From the NCBI GenBank assembly GCA_032821775.1, contig JAVLRN010000008.1:186001-250000 (forward strand): a stretch of 64,000 nt of DNA, in the 5' to 3' direction. Positions within the stretch are counted from its first letter, which is position 1, and each line of letters begins with the position of its first letter. Shown piece by piece: positions 31,558 to 41,599 of the stretch. The translations under genes and the position numbers were made by a program. The notes beneath the pieces are model-generated. The model saw only the letters and a list, made by a program, of their open reading frames with translations, did no database searches and had not been told where the DNA came from. This DNA comes from Sanguinoderma infundibulare. Its lineage: Eukaryota; Basidiomycota; Agaricomycetes; Polyporales; Polyporaceae.

Positions 31558-34500
31558 ATGTTCTACAAGTTGTCCATCGCCCTCGGTCTCCTCTCCGCCC
31601 TGAGCAATTATCGTACGTCCGACTCTTCCTTCAGTCTCAAACACCGCACGAACCTCAGCGCTCACCGGATGTTGGCGCAGATGCCGCGGCGGCGCCGGCC
31701 GTAGTCTCGCTGGTGTTCCCGGACGGCCACGAATCTGTGTCCTACACGGGCAACTTCCTCGGCACAGACTCCGCAGGACACACGTCGTGGTCGGTGGGCG
31801 TCGCTCCAGTCTTCACCAGCACAGCAAGCAACCTGGACGATGTGCCACTGGTCAACGGTGCGTCTCGCGGGTAGGTATTCAGTCATATGGATACATCGCT
31901 AGTGGTACTCATCCAACCTAGGGATGCATCCGTACTACGGATGATAGATGCATCCATTTTACATGACTTACCGTGCAGAATGGATGCATCCATTCTGCTC
32001 GAATAATCATGTATAACGGATGCATCCATTATACTCGAATTATCGTGTATAATGGATGCATCCTAACTGAGGAGTACTTTGCACACAGGGTGGCGTAACC
32101 ATCGGACGTGAGAACCGCCATCGGGAGAGCAGAGTCAGTTCGCCCAATGCATCCGTGCACATTACGGATGCATTCTGTGATAGCCACCCATCCAACAGCC
32201 AAATGTCTGAACAAAAGCACTCACCAGGATTTGAACCGCTGACCTCCAGCAACCCAGTAAGCACATGAGCCAATTTGACCACTGAACTAACATGCCTTTT
32301 CCACTTATTTTAAGTAATCAATCTATATAGTGAAAATCAGCCGCCCAACCCTTCGGCCATGTTCCTTCCCAATAGGGAAGGTCCCTATTAAGCATATGTT
32401 CTTGGAGCTGTTCTGAGGTCAATACTAATCCGATTTTGTTCGTTTTAGGCTTGTTTTGTTCGTGCTTTTAAGGTAGTTTCAACGCGTCCAACAGTATATT
32501 ATTAGGTGAGCTATTGACTGCTCTATCAGGCATACAATGGTCGCCTCAAGCAGGTAAAGAATGATGTATATCTCTATCGATTCTCCACGTATCTATTCGT
32601 GCAATGGCTCGTTGGAACCGCGTTACGAACGCGGTTCCAACGAGCCCTTGAACGTATGAATCCGTCCATCCGTTGCTGAGATATGCTGACCCTCTCCTCC
32701 TGCCAGGAGGACAGGTTGCCATATCTCAGGATTGAGACCTCTGATTTGTGTCAGTTTTGTTGCTAACAATATCTACATGTCACCAGTGCATGGGAACCTC
32801 TATTTTCCGCCGCTGCATTCCCTGTATACATTTCAGAAAGGTGAGTCCTGGACCCCGGCACTTAACCCATTCTCACCAAGATATCTCTGTCCCACATTGC
32901 GTCCCCTCGGATTTCTATGCATCATCTGAAAGCTGTGATTCAGGGCTTTCCAACGAGCCCCATATCTCCTATGAATGATTGCTAGAACAGCCGGAATTCA
33001 AGTCCCTTTCTCCTCCCCCTTGTGTGCCTAATGTTTCATATACAGCTCTCCCAAATGTTTACCAATCATCATGTACTATACCTCGTTAAAATCAGACAAT
33101 GTACGCCTTTCAAAAAAGCCCAAAACGACCAAAATCCACCTGGAACTCCCAAAGGTACAGATTTCAGAACCCAGATGGCGACTGTCCATGTAACATTGCA
33201 CTGCATGATGGCTGCCTTAGGCTAGCTCCCGGGTTCTGCAATCCATATTTTGGTGAGTTTGTGGTCGATTTTTGTCGTTTTGGGCTTTTTTGAAAGGCGT
33301 ACATTGTCTGATTTTAACGAGGTATAGTACATGACGATTGGTAAACATTTGGGAGAGCTGTATATGAAACATTAGGCACACAAGGGGGAGGAGAAAGGGA
33401 CTTGAATTCCGGCTGTTCTAGCAATCATTCATAGGAGATATGGGGCTCGTTGGAAAGCCCTGAATCACAGCTTTCAGATGATGCATAGAAATCCGAGGGG
33501 ACGCAATGTGGGACAGAGATATCTTGGTGAGAATGGGTTAAGTGCCGGGGTCCAGGACTCACCTTTCTGAAATGTATACAGGGAATGCAGCGGCGGAAAA
33601 TAGAGGTTCCCATGCACTGGTGACATGTAGATATTGTTAGCAACAAAACTGACACAAATCAGAGGTCTCAATCCTGAGATATGGCAACCTGTCCTCCTGG
33701 CAGGAGGAGAGGGTCAGCATATCTCAGCAACGGATGGACGGATTCATACGTTCAAGGGCTCGTTGGAACCGCGTTCGTAACGCGGTTCCAACGAGCCATT
33801 GCACGAATAGATACGTGGAGAATCGATAGAGATATACATCATTCTTTACCTGCTTGAGGCGACCATTGTATGCCTGATAGAGCAGTCAATAGCTCACCTA
33901 ATAATATACTGTTGGACGCGTTGAAACTACCTTAAAAGCACGAACAAAACAAGCCTAAAACGAACAAAATCGGATTAGTATTGACCTCAGAACAGCTCCA
34001 AGAACATATGCTTAATAGGGACCTTCCCTATTGGGAAGGAACATGGCCGAAGGGTTGGGCGGCTGATTTTCACTATATAGATTGATTACTTAAAATAAGT
34101 GGAAAAGGCATGTTAGTTCAGTGGTCAAATTGGCTCATGTGCTTACTGGGTTGCTGGAGGTCAGCGGTTCAAATCCTGGTGAGTGCTTTTGTTCAGACAT
34201 TTGGCTGTTGGATGGGTGGCTATCACAGAATGCATCCGTAATATGCACGGATGCATCTGTAACGCTACGGATGCATCCCATGGTTGGATGAGCACCGTGT
34301 GGGATGCTTCCGAGTGACTGAAGCTGCTCCTCGCGGAACCGCCGTGTCCGATCTTGCGCTCTGAGTTGCCGTCGCCCAACGTTAACGTCATATGCATCAT
34401 AGCCTGGACGGTCGTCGCGGGGCCGACGGACGTCCAAGAATTCGGCGTGACGACGACGGTGAATGAGGACGCATCCAGCTTCTCTGCAACGGCCTCCGCA

Positions 34501-34917
34501 GGCTGCTCGCTCGCCACCGCTAGCGGAACCGCCGTGCCCGCGAGGTGCAGCGGCTATGAGCAGTGGAACTTTATAGCACCGACCAGTGCGCCGGGCATCG
34601 CGGTTGCAGGCGGTGCACGCTCGACGACCCTGCCTGTGGTTGCTGTCCAGATTCCCGACAGCGGGTCTGGTGCCCTTCTGACAACCACCAGTGGGTCCAG
34701 TGCCCTTCCGACAACCACAACCACCAGTGGGTCCAGTGCCCTTCCGACAACCACCAGTGGGTCCGGTGCCCTTCCGGCAAAGACCAGCGGGCCCGGTGCC
34801 CTTCCAGCAAAGAGGTCGAACAGTGCGACAAAGGGAGGCCTTGCGGGCCCGGGCATTTCTGCTAGGGGTTGGGGTGCTGCGGGAGCCGCAGGATTCCTCC
34901 TGGCGGGCTTCTTGTGA
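31558..34917 (+). CDS. Small secreted, probably GPI-anchored protein, paralogue C, with a 2.5 kb intron
   Basis: Exons 31558-31612 (signal peptide MFYKLSIALGLLSALSNY), 31681-31857 (GNFLGTDSAGHTSWSVG block) and 34403-34917 join in phase to ~248 aa. The last exon starts TVVAGPTDVQEFG and ends in the hydrophobic tail GWGAAGAAGFLLAGFL. Relative to paralogue B it has an inserted Ser/Thr/Gly/Pro repeat: four to five copies of a TTSGSSALPT-like unit (34670-34830). Intron 2 (31858-34402, GTGCGT...ATCATAG) is 2545 nt instead of ~65 nt, because a transposable element sits inside it. Correct splicing across this element is not certain, so expression may be impaired although every exon is open. Confidence 0.65.
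32217..32295 (-). other. tRNA-like Pol III module, left arm of palindrome
   Basis: This is a mirror copy of the module at 34,108-34,186. It has an A-box-like TAGTTCAGTGG, a B box GGTTCAAATCC and a TTTT run immediately after. It points outward from the palindrome. Confidence 0.5.
34108..34186 (+). other. tRNA-like Pol III module (Ser-GCT-like), right arm of palindrome
   Basis: The A box (TAGTTCAGTGG) and B box (GGTTCAAATCC) match Pol III internal promoter consensus. A CTCAT/CTGGG stem closes a GTGCTTA loop with U33 in place and GCT as the anticodon, followed by a long variable region as in tRNA-Ser. TTTT follows directly. T-stem pairing is poor and the acceptor pairs only partly, so this is a degenerate tRNA or the head of a tRNA-derived SINE rather than a working tRNA gene. 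Confidence 0.5.
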
Positions 34918-36433
34918 TGGAGTGGAACGAATGACGAATGATGTGAATAGTCTGTACGTACCGATGTTGCGAACCATGGTTCCCGACTGGCCTTTTCTTC
35001 TCCTTTCCAATATTGATAACGCATATATTGACTGCATACTGAGACGCTGGGCACTCCGGGGCAATCAAAAGGAGCTGGAGTAGACTGTTTGAGTCGGCAG
35101 TGACCAAGGCTGTCGCGGGACCTGATCCCAAACGCTACACTACCTGCTTTCCCCGAAGCCGGCACTGACTGCTAATGCCAGGTGGTTGGGGGACCAGCGA
35201 CGGCAGTCTGTCAATGTGCATTACGTGTGGGAGAGATAGCAAGCTCACAGTGTTAATTAGGGCATCGCGGTCAGATGGCCATGGCGTTGCGATAGATAGC
35301 GCAGCACCCAGGCGCGATGGCTGCACGGCAAAGTCCTCTTCACAACGAAAAGCCTCTGCCCCTCCTTTCCCTACCGCGAAATGAAGCTAATCATCAATTG
35401 TGATAGGTAAGTAGTGGGAGGAATACCTAGGCACTTACTCCTTGAAATTCGTCCTGAGGCCCAACTCGGACATGACGTCCTCGCAGAATGGCCAAAGCAC
35501 GGGTGCGCGATGGCAGCGACAAAGAGATCATGTCAGTGAGCGCGATCCTACTTGCCAATGAACCAGCCACTTTAGCGATGCTCGATGCTACTCTTTCTCG
35601 CGCCATAAATCTGCGCCGGCATGAATAAATTGACCGGTGACCCACACACTTACCGGACCGCCATTGCATGCTGTCAAGATGATCCAAGGTCCAGACTCCA
35701 ATTTGACAGGCGCCAGAGCGCCAGAGTCCGTTCAAATCACACTGCCCATTCGCCACGTTGTGTATGAGCGTCGACTCGAAACAGCGGAAACGAGCAGGTA
35801 CTTACTGCTTGACGGTGACAACCCCCCGATCCGACCGAATCATCACGGTAATGCCAGTGTGCTCAAGATCGGCTGCACCAGCCTGAATGATCAGTTTTCA
35901 ATCTGCGGGTTGTGAACAATGTCATCCAAGGACCAAGCCGCCAGGCTTCCACTGGCACCGTGGGGCAACCTGAGAGCATCGGATGTAAAACTTGAACCTC
36001 CCCAGACGGAGGACCTCTTCTCCACGGACTTCGTCTGGGAGACGGTGACCTGCCTCGAGTAGAGGTGTGCCCAAGCCTGAGAAGTAGTTGGGTGTGGCAT
36101 AGTATAGGACCTTGACGTACATTAAACTTTACGGGCTCGAGTACGTTCATCAGAACATCACGGTTTTTGAGGATAGTCGCAGTCGGAAAGCAGACAGATG
36201 AGTGCAGATGTCGTCTGAGTCCCAGGCGGTAGAAACGGCGATAAGTGGTTGCAGTTGGGTTGCAGCCCAGAGCTCGAGGATGTTGTTTTGTGAGTTATTG
36301 GTTGCTGTCGAGTGTCTCGACGTCGGACGGGGCGGATGGGGCTACCGAGGGCTATCGAGGGCCACCGAGCAGTCGGACCGCCATGCCGGGTGGCCACGAT
36401 CTGGTCCGATCAAATCCGATCCATCCCGACAGG
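34918..36433. other. Gene-free stretch left of the hAT element
   Basis: No gene was recognised. The inverted partner of the ~30,838 block (GGGGCAGAGGC and TTCGTTGTGAAGAG) lies at ~35,332-35,368. Around 36,340-36,430 the sequence has short GGCTA/CGAGGGC direct repeats just before the insertion site. Confidence 0.45.
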
Positions 36434-36441
36434 CTAAAGCC
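36434..36441. repeat. Left target-site duplication of the hAT element (CTAAAGCC)
   Basis: The 8 bp are identical to 57007-57014 and directly abut the TAGGGCTC terminus. Eight base pairs is the standard duplication length for hAT transposons. Confidence 0.93.
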
Positions 36442-36620
36442 TAGGGCTCGGCATCGTTCCGTTTAAAACGGGCGTTTAGGCATCCGTCTAAGAAGACGGG
36501 CAGCCCGTTCGAACGGGTCCCACGGCCCCGTCTCCAAGGACGTTTTCACACATCAGGCAGCCGTCTTTGAACGCCCCGTCTACACCCAACAACGCCCGTC
36601 TACCCGTTCTCAACGCCCGT
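36442..36620. repeat. Left subterminal region of the hAT element (ACGGGCG motif cluster)
   Basis: A dense cluster of ACGGGCG, CCCGTT, AACGCCCGT and CCGTCT motifs occurs in both orientations. Similar motifs fill 56,850-56,995 at the other end. Clustered short motifs like these are typical transposase-binding sites in hAT elements; the function here is inferred. Confidence 0.6.
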
Positions 36621-36939
36621 TTTCTGTCCATATATGTACTCTGTCTGTGTCATTATGCATCTTGTTTATGCCTCCCCACTCTGGACTTCTCTCGAGTGCC
36701 GTCGCTGAAGACATCCCTCAAGTTGCTATTAGCAACCCCGGCTTGCTGCGGAACATCCAGCCCAACGTCCTAGGTCCATCACGGGTAGTTAGCGGAGAGG
36801 GCGGGGCCCCACCAGTAGCTTCCATACTTGTAATACAAGTCCCCATAACTGTGGTAGGAGGGGGACTATTTTATGACCCGTCTGTAATTCACTTACAACT
36901 GGCCTAATTGTATTTCCTTCATTGTGTATCGTCTCCTCA

Positions 36940-37755
36940 CTTGTATATCTTATATACCTATGCTTGTACCAGCCCTGCCCACTTGTATATCCTTTATATG
37001 CGTACTTGTACCAGCCCCGCCCATTAGTATATCCTCTAAATGCGTACTTGTACCAGCCCTGCCCATTTGTAAATCCTCTAAATGCGTACTTGTACCAGCC
37101 CCACCCATTAGTATATCCTCTAAATGTGTACTTGTACCAGCCCTGCCCATTTGTAAATCCTCTAAATGCGTACTTGTACCAGCCCCACCCATTAGTATAT
37201 CCTCTAAATGCGTACTTGTACCAGCCCTGCCCATTTGTAAATCCTCTAAATGCGTACTTGTACCAGCCCAGCCCATTAGTATATCCCGCTTGTACCAGCC
37301 CCGCCCATTAGTATATCCTCTGAATGCGTACTTGTACCAGCCCCGCCCATTTGTAAATCCTCTAAATGCGTACTTGTACCAGCCCAGCCCATTAGTATAT
37401 CCCGCTTGTACCAGCCCCGTCCATTAGTATATCCTTTAAATGCGTACTTGTACCAGCCCTGCCCATTAGTATATCCCGCTTGTACCAGCCCTGCCCATTA
37501 GTATATCCTCTGAATGCGTACTTGTACCAGCCCAGCCCATTAGTATATCCTGCTTGTACCAGCCCCGCCCATTAGTATATCCTCTGAATGCGTACTTGTA
37601 CCAGCCCAGCCCATTTGTATATCCTCTAAATTTGTACTTGTACCAGCCCCGCCCATTAGTATATCCTCCATATGCGTACTTGTACCAGCCCTGCCCATTA
37701 GTATATTCCACTTGTACCACCCCCGCCTATTTGTATATGCTCCATATGCGCACTT
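36940..37755. repeat. Left subterminal tandem array of the KDZ element (42-bp unit)
   Basis: About 20 copies of a 42-bp unit (core CTTGTACCAGCCC then CGCCCATTAGTATATCC) are mixed with ~32-bp shortened variants lacking the TCTAAATGCGTA part. Because 42 is divisible by 3, the array has long open frames on both strands encoding a 14-residue repeat; these are not considered genes. Confidence 0.92.
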
Positions 37756-38121
37756 GTACCTTAGTCAAATGGCCAGCAATATCAATAGCACACCTAACAC
37801 GCAAGGGAACGTCACTATTGATCATTATTGCGAGATTACAAGAAACCACGTAAGCAATAGTGCAATAATATGAGTTAACGTGCTGGATTATATGCGACAT
37901 CTATCTACAGGGATTAGGGCGTGGACGATACTGGGAATCAGATGAAGGAATGTGATGACCAAGCGAGAGAAATGCGATAGTGGAGGGAACGCGCAGGGAA
38001 CGAGTTGGCTTATGCGCGAATGAACAGTATGGAATTGACTTATACACAGCGTCTATGCGCCCGGCTTCTGCGTACGTCAGCCCTCCACCTCCTACCCGTC
38101 CTCCTCGAAGTTGTGGGTGGT

Positions 38122-40378
38122 CTACTTCAGCCCGGAACGATGGGTCTCGAGCACCGTGGAGATTGTCCAGTTGACATCATCCACGGCATGCGCAAGGTCG
38201 GCAGGAGGCTCAGCTCCTACTTCAATCGCCGACGCCCAGATCGCGAGAGACATGACGACGACGAAGATTCCGTTACACCCCCCACGACGGATTGAATCCC
38301 ATTCCAAGTCGTCCTCCGGGACTGTGCGCGGCAGCGGCCAGTTCTCTGCATTCTGGCGAACATTTGGCTGTAGCTTCCTCCACCAACTAATCCACCGTGA
38401 GCCAAAGGACTCAAGAGAATCCGGGCACGGGATCCGGTCGTAGTCACGACCGTTGTTGATCCACCGTGCAACCTCCTCAGGCCGATGCTTCGCGCTGATA
38501 CGCTTCTACGACGAGGGTCAGCGGACGTGAGATACACAACATGCAAGAGCCATCGAGACATACCTTGCCGTCAGGGTGTCCCATGGCGCATTCGAAAGCC
38601 TGCCAGTTCTTGAGCAGCTCCGACCACGTGTTCGTGATGCTGAGATTTTCGAGATGGGAGATGGCAGTCATTATCCAAGGAGGTACGGCAGGAGCGCCGT
38701 TCGATGCAGTATTGCCGAGCTGGCGGAAGGCACCGTCCAAACCGGCGGCAGCCAGCGTGGCGCGATTCTTCTCGATCGTCCTGCGCCGCTCGTCATCATA
38801 ATTGGGCTCAGGAAGGGACATGGGGGTCGACCCTGGAGTAGAGGGAGGTGATGCAGAGGTTGAGCATAGAGATGTGGGCTTCAGACGTAACTCGCTACCA
38901 ATGGGGGACGACTTACGAGTGCTCGTCGCCTCCGAGTGCTCATCCTCTGCAGCCCGCTCAAAACGCTTCCGCTCCTTCCTCTTCCGCGAATCCTCCGCCT
39001 CTTCATCATCAGATGAGTGGGCTTCCGTTATGGCATCCTTCGACCCTTTGACCTTGTTGCGCTTCCGGTCCTTCTTCTTCTTCCTCTCCGTCTTGTCCTT
39101 GCCATGGTCCCGTTTGCGCTTCTTGCCGGGCGTCGAAAGCTCAGTGGTCTTGTCATTTTCGCTGGCAGAAAGAGACGAGGGGGAAGCTGTTGGAGAAGCA
39201 GATGAACGAGGCTGTGGGTCGTTCGATGGACTGGGTTGGGGGGATGAGGCTTCGTTCATGAACGCGTCGTGTAACTTGCTCGCGGCATCGGCAGCTTGGT
39301 ACATCGTCAGCGACTGTCACGATAATAACCGCATTATATGACGCTTACCATAACATGCCGTGATGAACTTGTCCCAAGCTTGGGAGACCGTCTTCCAGTG
39401 GGTCGTCGCATCCTCGAAGGTCTTGTTGAGCGTCAGAGTACGGCCGTTGTGAACGCTGTGAACGTGTGAACGCTGAGTCAACGATGAGCGCGGATTGGAC
39501 AGCCCTCACATCAAGGACGTCATCTCGCCATCTTGAGGGTTCGGCCCGCCCAAGAACAGCGTCCCGTTCCAATTCGTGAGTTTCTTGATTGAGTCCAGAA
39601 GGTAACGGGCTGTGTCGGGGAGCTGGTTGATCCGGCTTGGACACAAGGTAAGCACATACTGGCAACGCCGGCGGTGGTTCGGAAGCTTACTGTTGTAACA
39701 GCTCCGCTCGTTCATGGGATGTCGCAGCGTCGCAGTCCCCGGATTCAAGCTTCCTCAGGAACTCATCAAGAGATTCCTCGCCCTTTGCGATCATATCGCG
39801 GTACTCTTCGACCTCCTCCTTGACGCTCTCTGTCTCACCCTCTAGCATCTCCTTCGACTTCGCGATCACGAACGACCACCAATGCTTCTTCTTCTCGCCA
39901 GGTGGCAAGGATGCGGAGTACTCGTCGTACTGTTCGTGCAGCAGGGGCATAATCTTCTCAGTGTACAAGGTAAGATACGCCTGGTATGGTTGGGGCGGCC
40001 GAGCCTTCTTCATTGTGAGCGACAAGATTGACTTCTTGCTTTTCGTAGTCTCCTCCCCGCTCCGCCGGTTCCAAAACCACCAATAGATTTGCTGGCATGA
40101 TGAACGTAAGTATCGGATGATCAGTCACACGTTGCCGTACTAACCTTGTGTCGCAAGCCTTTCATATGCTGACGGGTCTTCTCCTCGTCTCCGTTGAACT
40201 TATTGAGCACCTTCTGTGTCAGGTTCTCAAAGCCGTCGGGAAACTTGTCAGACCAGTCCTGATACGTGCCGCTCAACCACGGAGTCGATTGGTTTTCTGT
40301 GCAAGCCTTTCGGAAGTCGTCGAGCCGGCCAGTTAACCACTCAAACTGGTCTTTGGAGGTCCAACGTTTGCGAGGCAT
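38122..40378 (-). CDS. KDZ-element companion protein, 660 aa, unknown function
   Basis: Six exons close in phase: 40378-40145, 40091-39691, 39635-39510, 39455-39349, 39294-38564 and 38505-38122. The start MPRKRWTSKDQFEWLTGRLD has a basic, Trp-containing helical look that recurs in many multicopy basidiomycete proteins. The middle has YWWFWNRR, GPNPQDGEMTSL and HWKTVSQAWDKFI; then a Ser/Pro-rich region, a nuclear-localisation-like Lys/Arg cluster (GKKRKRDHGKD; KKKKDRKRNK) and a C-terminal block with RWISWWRKLQPNVR and GGCNGIFVVVMSLAIW. It is transcribed away from the viroplasmin-like gene, with a shared ~320-bp upstream gap. Being intact and inside the element, it may be an accessory DNA-binding protein for transposition or cargo; neither is shown. 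Confidence 0.75.
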
Positions 40379-40698
40379 GGAGGGAAGATGCGAAGGGGAG
40401 GAGGAAGCGGTCGGGTGGGGCGTGGAAGGTGACCACGTCAGAGGTCAGGCGGAAGGCCTGGAAAAGACTCAAAGGTATTGTCTAGGGCTTCGTAGCCAGA
40501 CATCGTTTTCCACGCTTCTGCACGCCTGATTCGTAAACATAAAGTTGACTGAGCTTCCAGCATGCAATTCAGGGTCGCCCTGCCACCCGCCGCCCTCCCA
40601 GACTCCCCAAAGTCTCTCGTCTGTCACCCAGTGCCGTGCATTTGACAGGAGGAGGTCCGTGCGCCATTAATCCCTTGATCTCTTTGTGAGCTAACGTT

Positions 40699-41512
40699 AT
40701 GCTCCGTTCATCTGTAGCTCTTACACAGTCATCGCCGTTCATCGACCCCACCGCGTCGGACGAGGAGCAAGCGGTCGACTCCCCTCCCTATCTCACGCCA
40801 CCCTCTTCTCCCGATCCTGTCGAGTCTATCACCGCGGCTCCAACAATTATGGCTCCGCCGCCGCCAGTGTTCCAGTTCACCGTAAACACGACCACTGTCC
40901 ACGATGAATCACAGGCAGCCTAACGGTGCTCAGCCCCCGTATCCGCCAACCCCCACTCGCGCTCATCTTGCTGCTATCGCGGACATCCCTGTGGCATCGC
41001 TTCGGAACTTGGTTCTCTCCGATGCGCCTCGGAGTCCCCGGCGCCACTGCCTGTTCATGATTGCGCTGACAAGCCGGCTGTTCCAGCTCATGCTCGGCGG
41101 CCCCGCCCCCCAGTGACTCCTGAAGGGAAGGCAGAGCTCGTCCACTGATCGCGACAACACTCGAGGAGATGAAACGGGAGGAGGCTGAGAAGAAGGCTGC
41201 CGCCAAAGCGGCCCCGACGTCCTCGTCCACAGACGCTGACAAGGCGCCTGCGGAGGACGAGGTCGACCCTTCGAGTATGTATTCCCGCCCCTTCTACACC
41301 TTTACGTCAGCGAATCCGATAGCGCGTATAGAAGAATACATCGCTCCGCCCGATCTGAACCACTGCAAGAAGCGGTTTGTGGTCTCTCTGGTACCAAGGT
41401 CGGCGTATTCAAGCATTGGTCGGAAGTGCAGCGCTACACGTCAGAAAAGTCCGGCTCGTTGCAGGAGGGGATGCGATCTCGCACGGCGTGGGATGAAGGT
41501 CATTGAAGACTA
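40699..41512 (+). pseudogene. Remnant of a protein with a viroplasmin / RNase-H1-N-like domain
   Basis: An open start (ATG 40699) gives a Ser/Pro-rich leader (SPPYLTPPSSPDPVE), then PPTPTRAHLAAIADIPVAS in a shifted frame, then a Lys/Ala/Glu stretch (KREEAEKKAAAKAAP). Near the end KKRFVVSL is followed, one base out of frame, by TKVGVFKHWSEVQRY, the pattern of the small RNA/DNA-hybrid-binding domain found at the N-terminus of RNase H1 and in viroplasmin. The frame changes indicate decay. Such domains are frequent in repetitive basidiomycete proteins. Confidence 0.42.
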
Positions 41513-41599
41513 GTTTGCCGGGCGCCCTGGTATTGTTTTGAGATATTGACAATTTGGTGTAACGTCCGTGGGTCCTTACATAGTACACGTACACTTCCG

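Larger units (their letters stand above)
32148..34255. repeat. Near-perfect 2.1 kb palindrome (arms ~985 bp, spacer ~135 bp)
   Basis: Paired bases have coordinates summing to 66,403 from the outermost ATTACGGATGC (32161 with 34242) to the innermost ACGCCTTTC (33103 with 33300). Only about one mismatch was noticed near the outer ends, and pairing fails between ~33,135 and ~33,268. Each arm holds smaller hairpins, for example a 19-bp inverted repeat at 32,606-32,647 (GGCTCGTTGGAACCGCGTT), TCCTCCTGCCAGGAGGA and CCTTCCCAATAGGGAAGG. The structure resembles a foldback element. The arms carry mirror-image 65-codon frames that are not convincing genes. Confidence 0.85.
31904..34296. mobile_element. 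TIR element (non-coding) inserted in intron 2 of paralogue C
   Basis: The left end starts GGTACTCATCCAACC and the right end, reverse-complemented, reads GGTGCTCATCCAACC; both continue into GGGATGCATCCGTA with about 90% identity over ~30 nt. Inside, the motif GGATGCATCC recurs many times (31,920-32,065 and 34,232-34,280). No transposase frame occurs, so it is non-autonomous. A target-site duplication could not be defined. It encloses the long palindrome listed separately. Confidence 0.6.

Noticed and set aside
31005..31874. 289-codon frame upstream of and overlapping paralogue C.
   Set aside because: It reads through the promoter-like region, exon 1 in the wrong frame and the first intron; the spliced paralogue model fits better.
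32732..33671. Identical 65-codon frames on opposite strands.
   Set aside because: They are the two arms of the palindrome read in mirror image; there is no codon bias, domain or plausible start context.
34108..34186. Functional tRNA-Ser gene.
   Set aside because: A and B boxes and an anticodon-like loop are present, but the T stem and acceptor stem pair poorly; it is better described as a tRNA-like or SINE-type module.
36922..37427. Overlapping open frames of 129 and 167 codons encoding a 14-residue repeat.
   Set aside because: They arise because the tandem unit (42 bp) is divisible by three; equivalent frames occur on both strands and in the inverted array at 49 kb.
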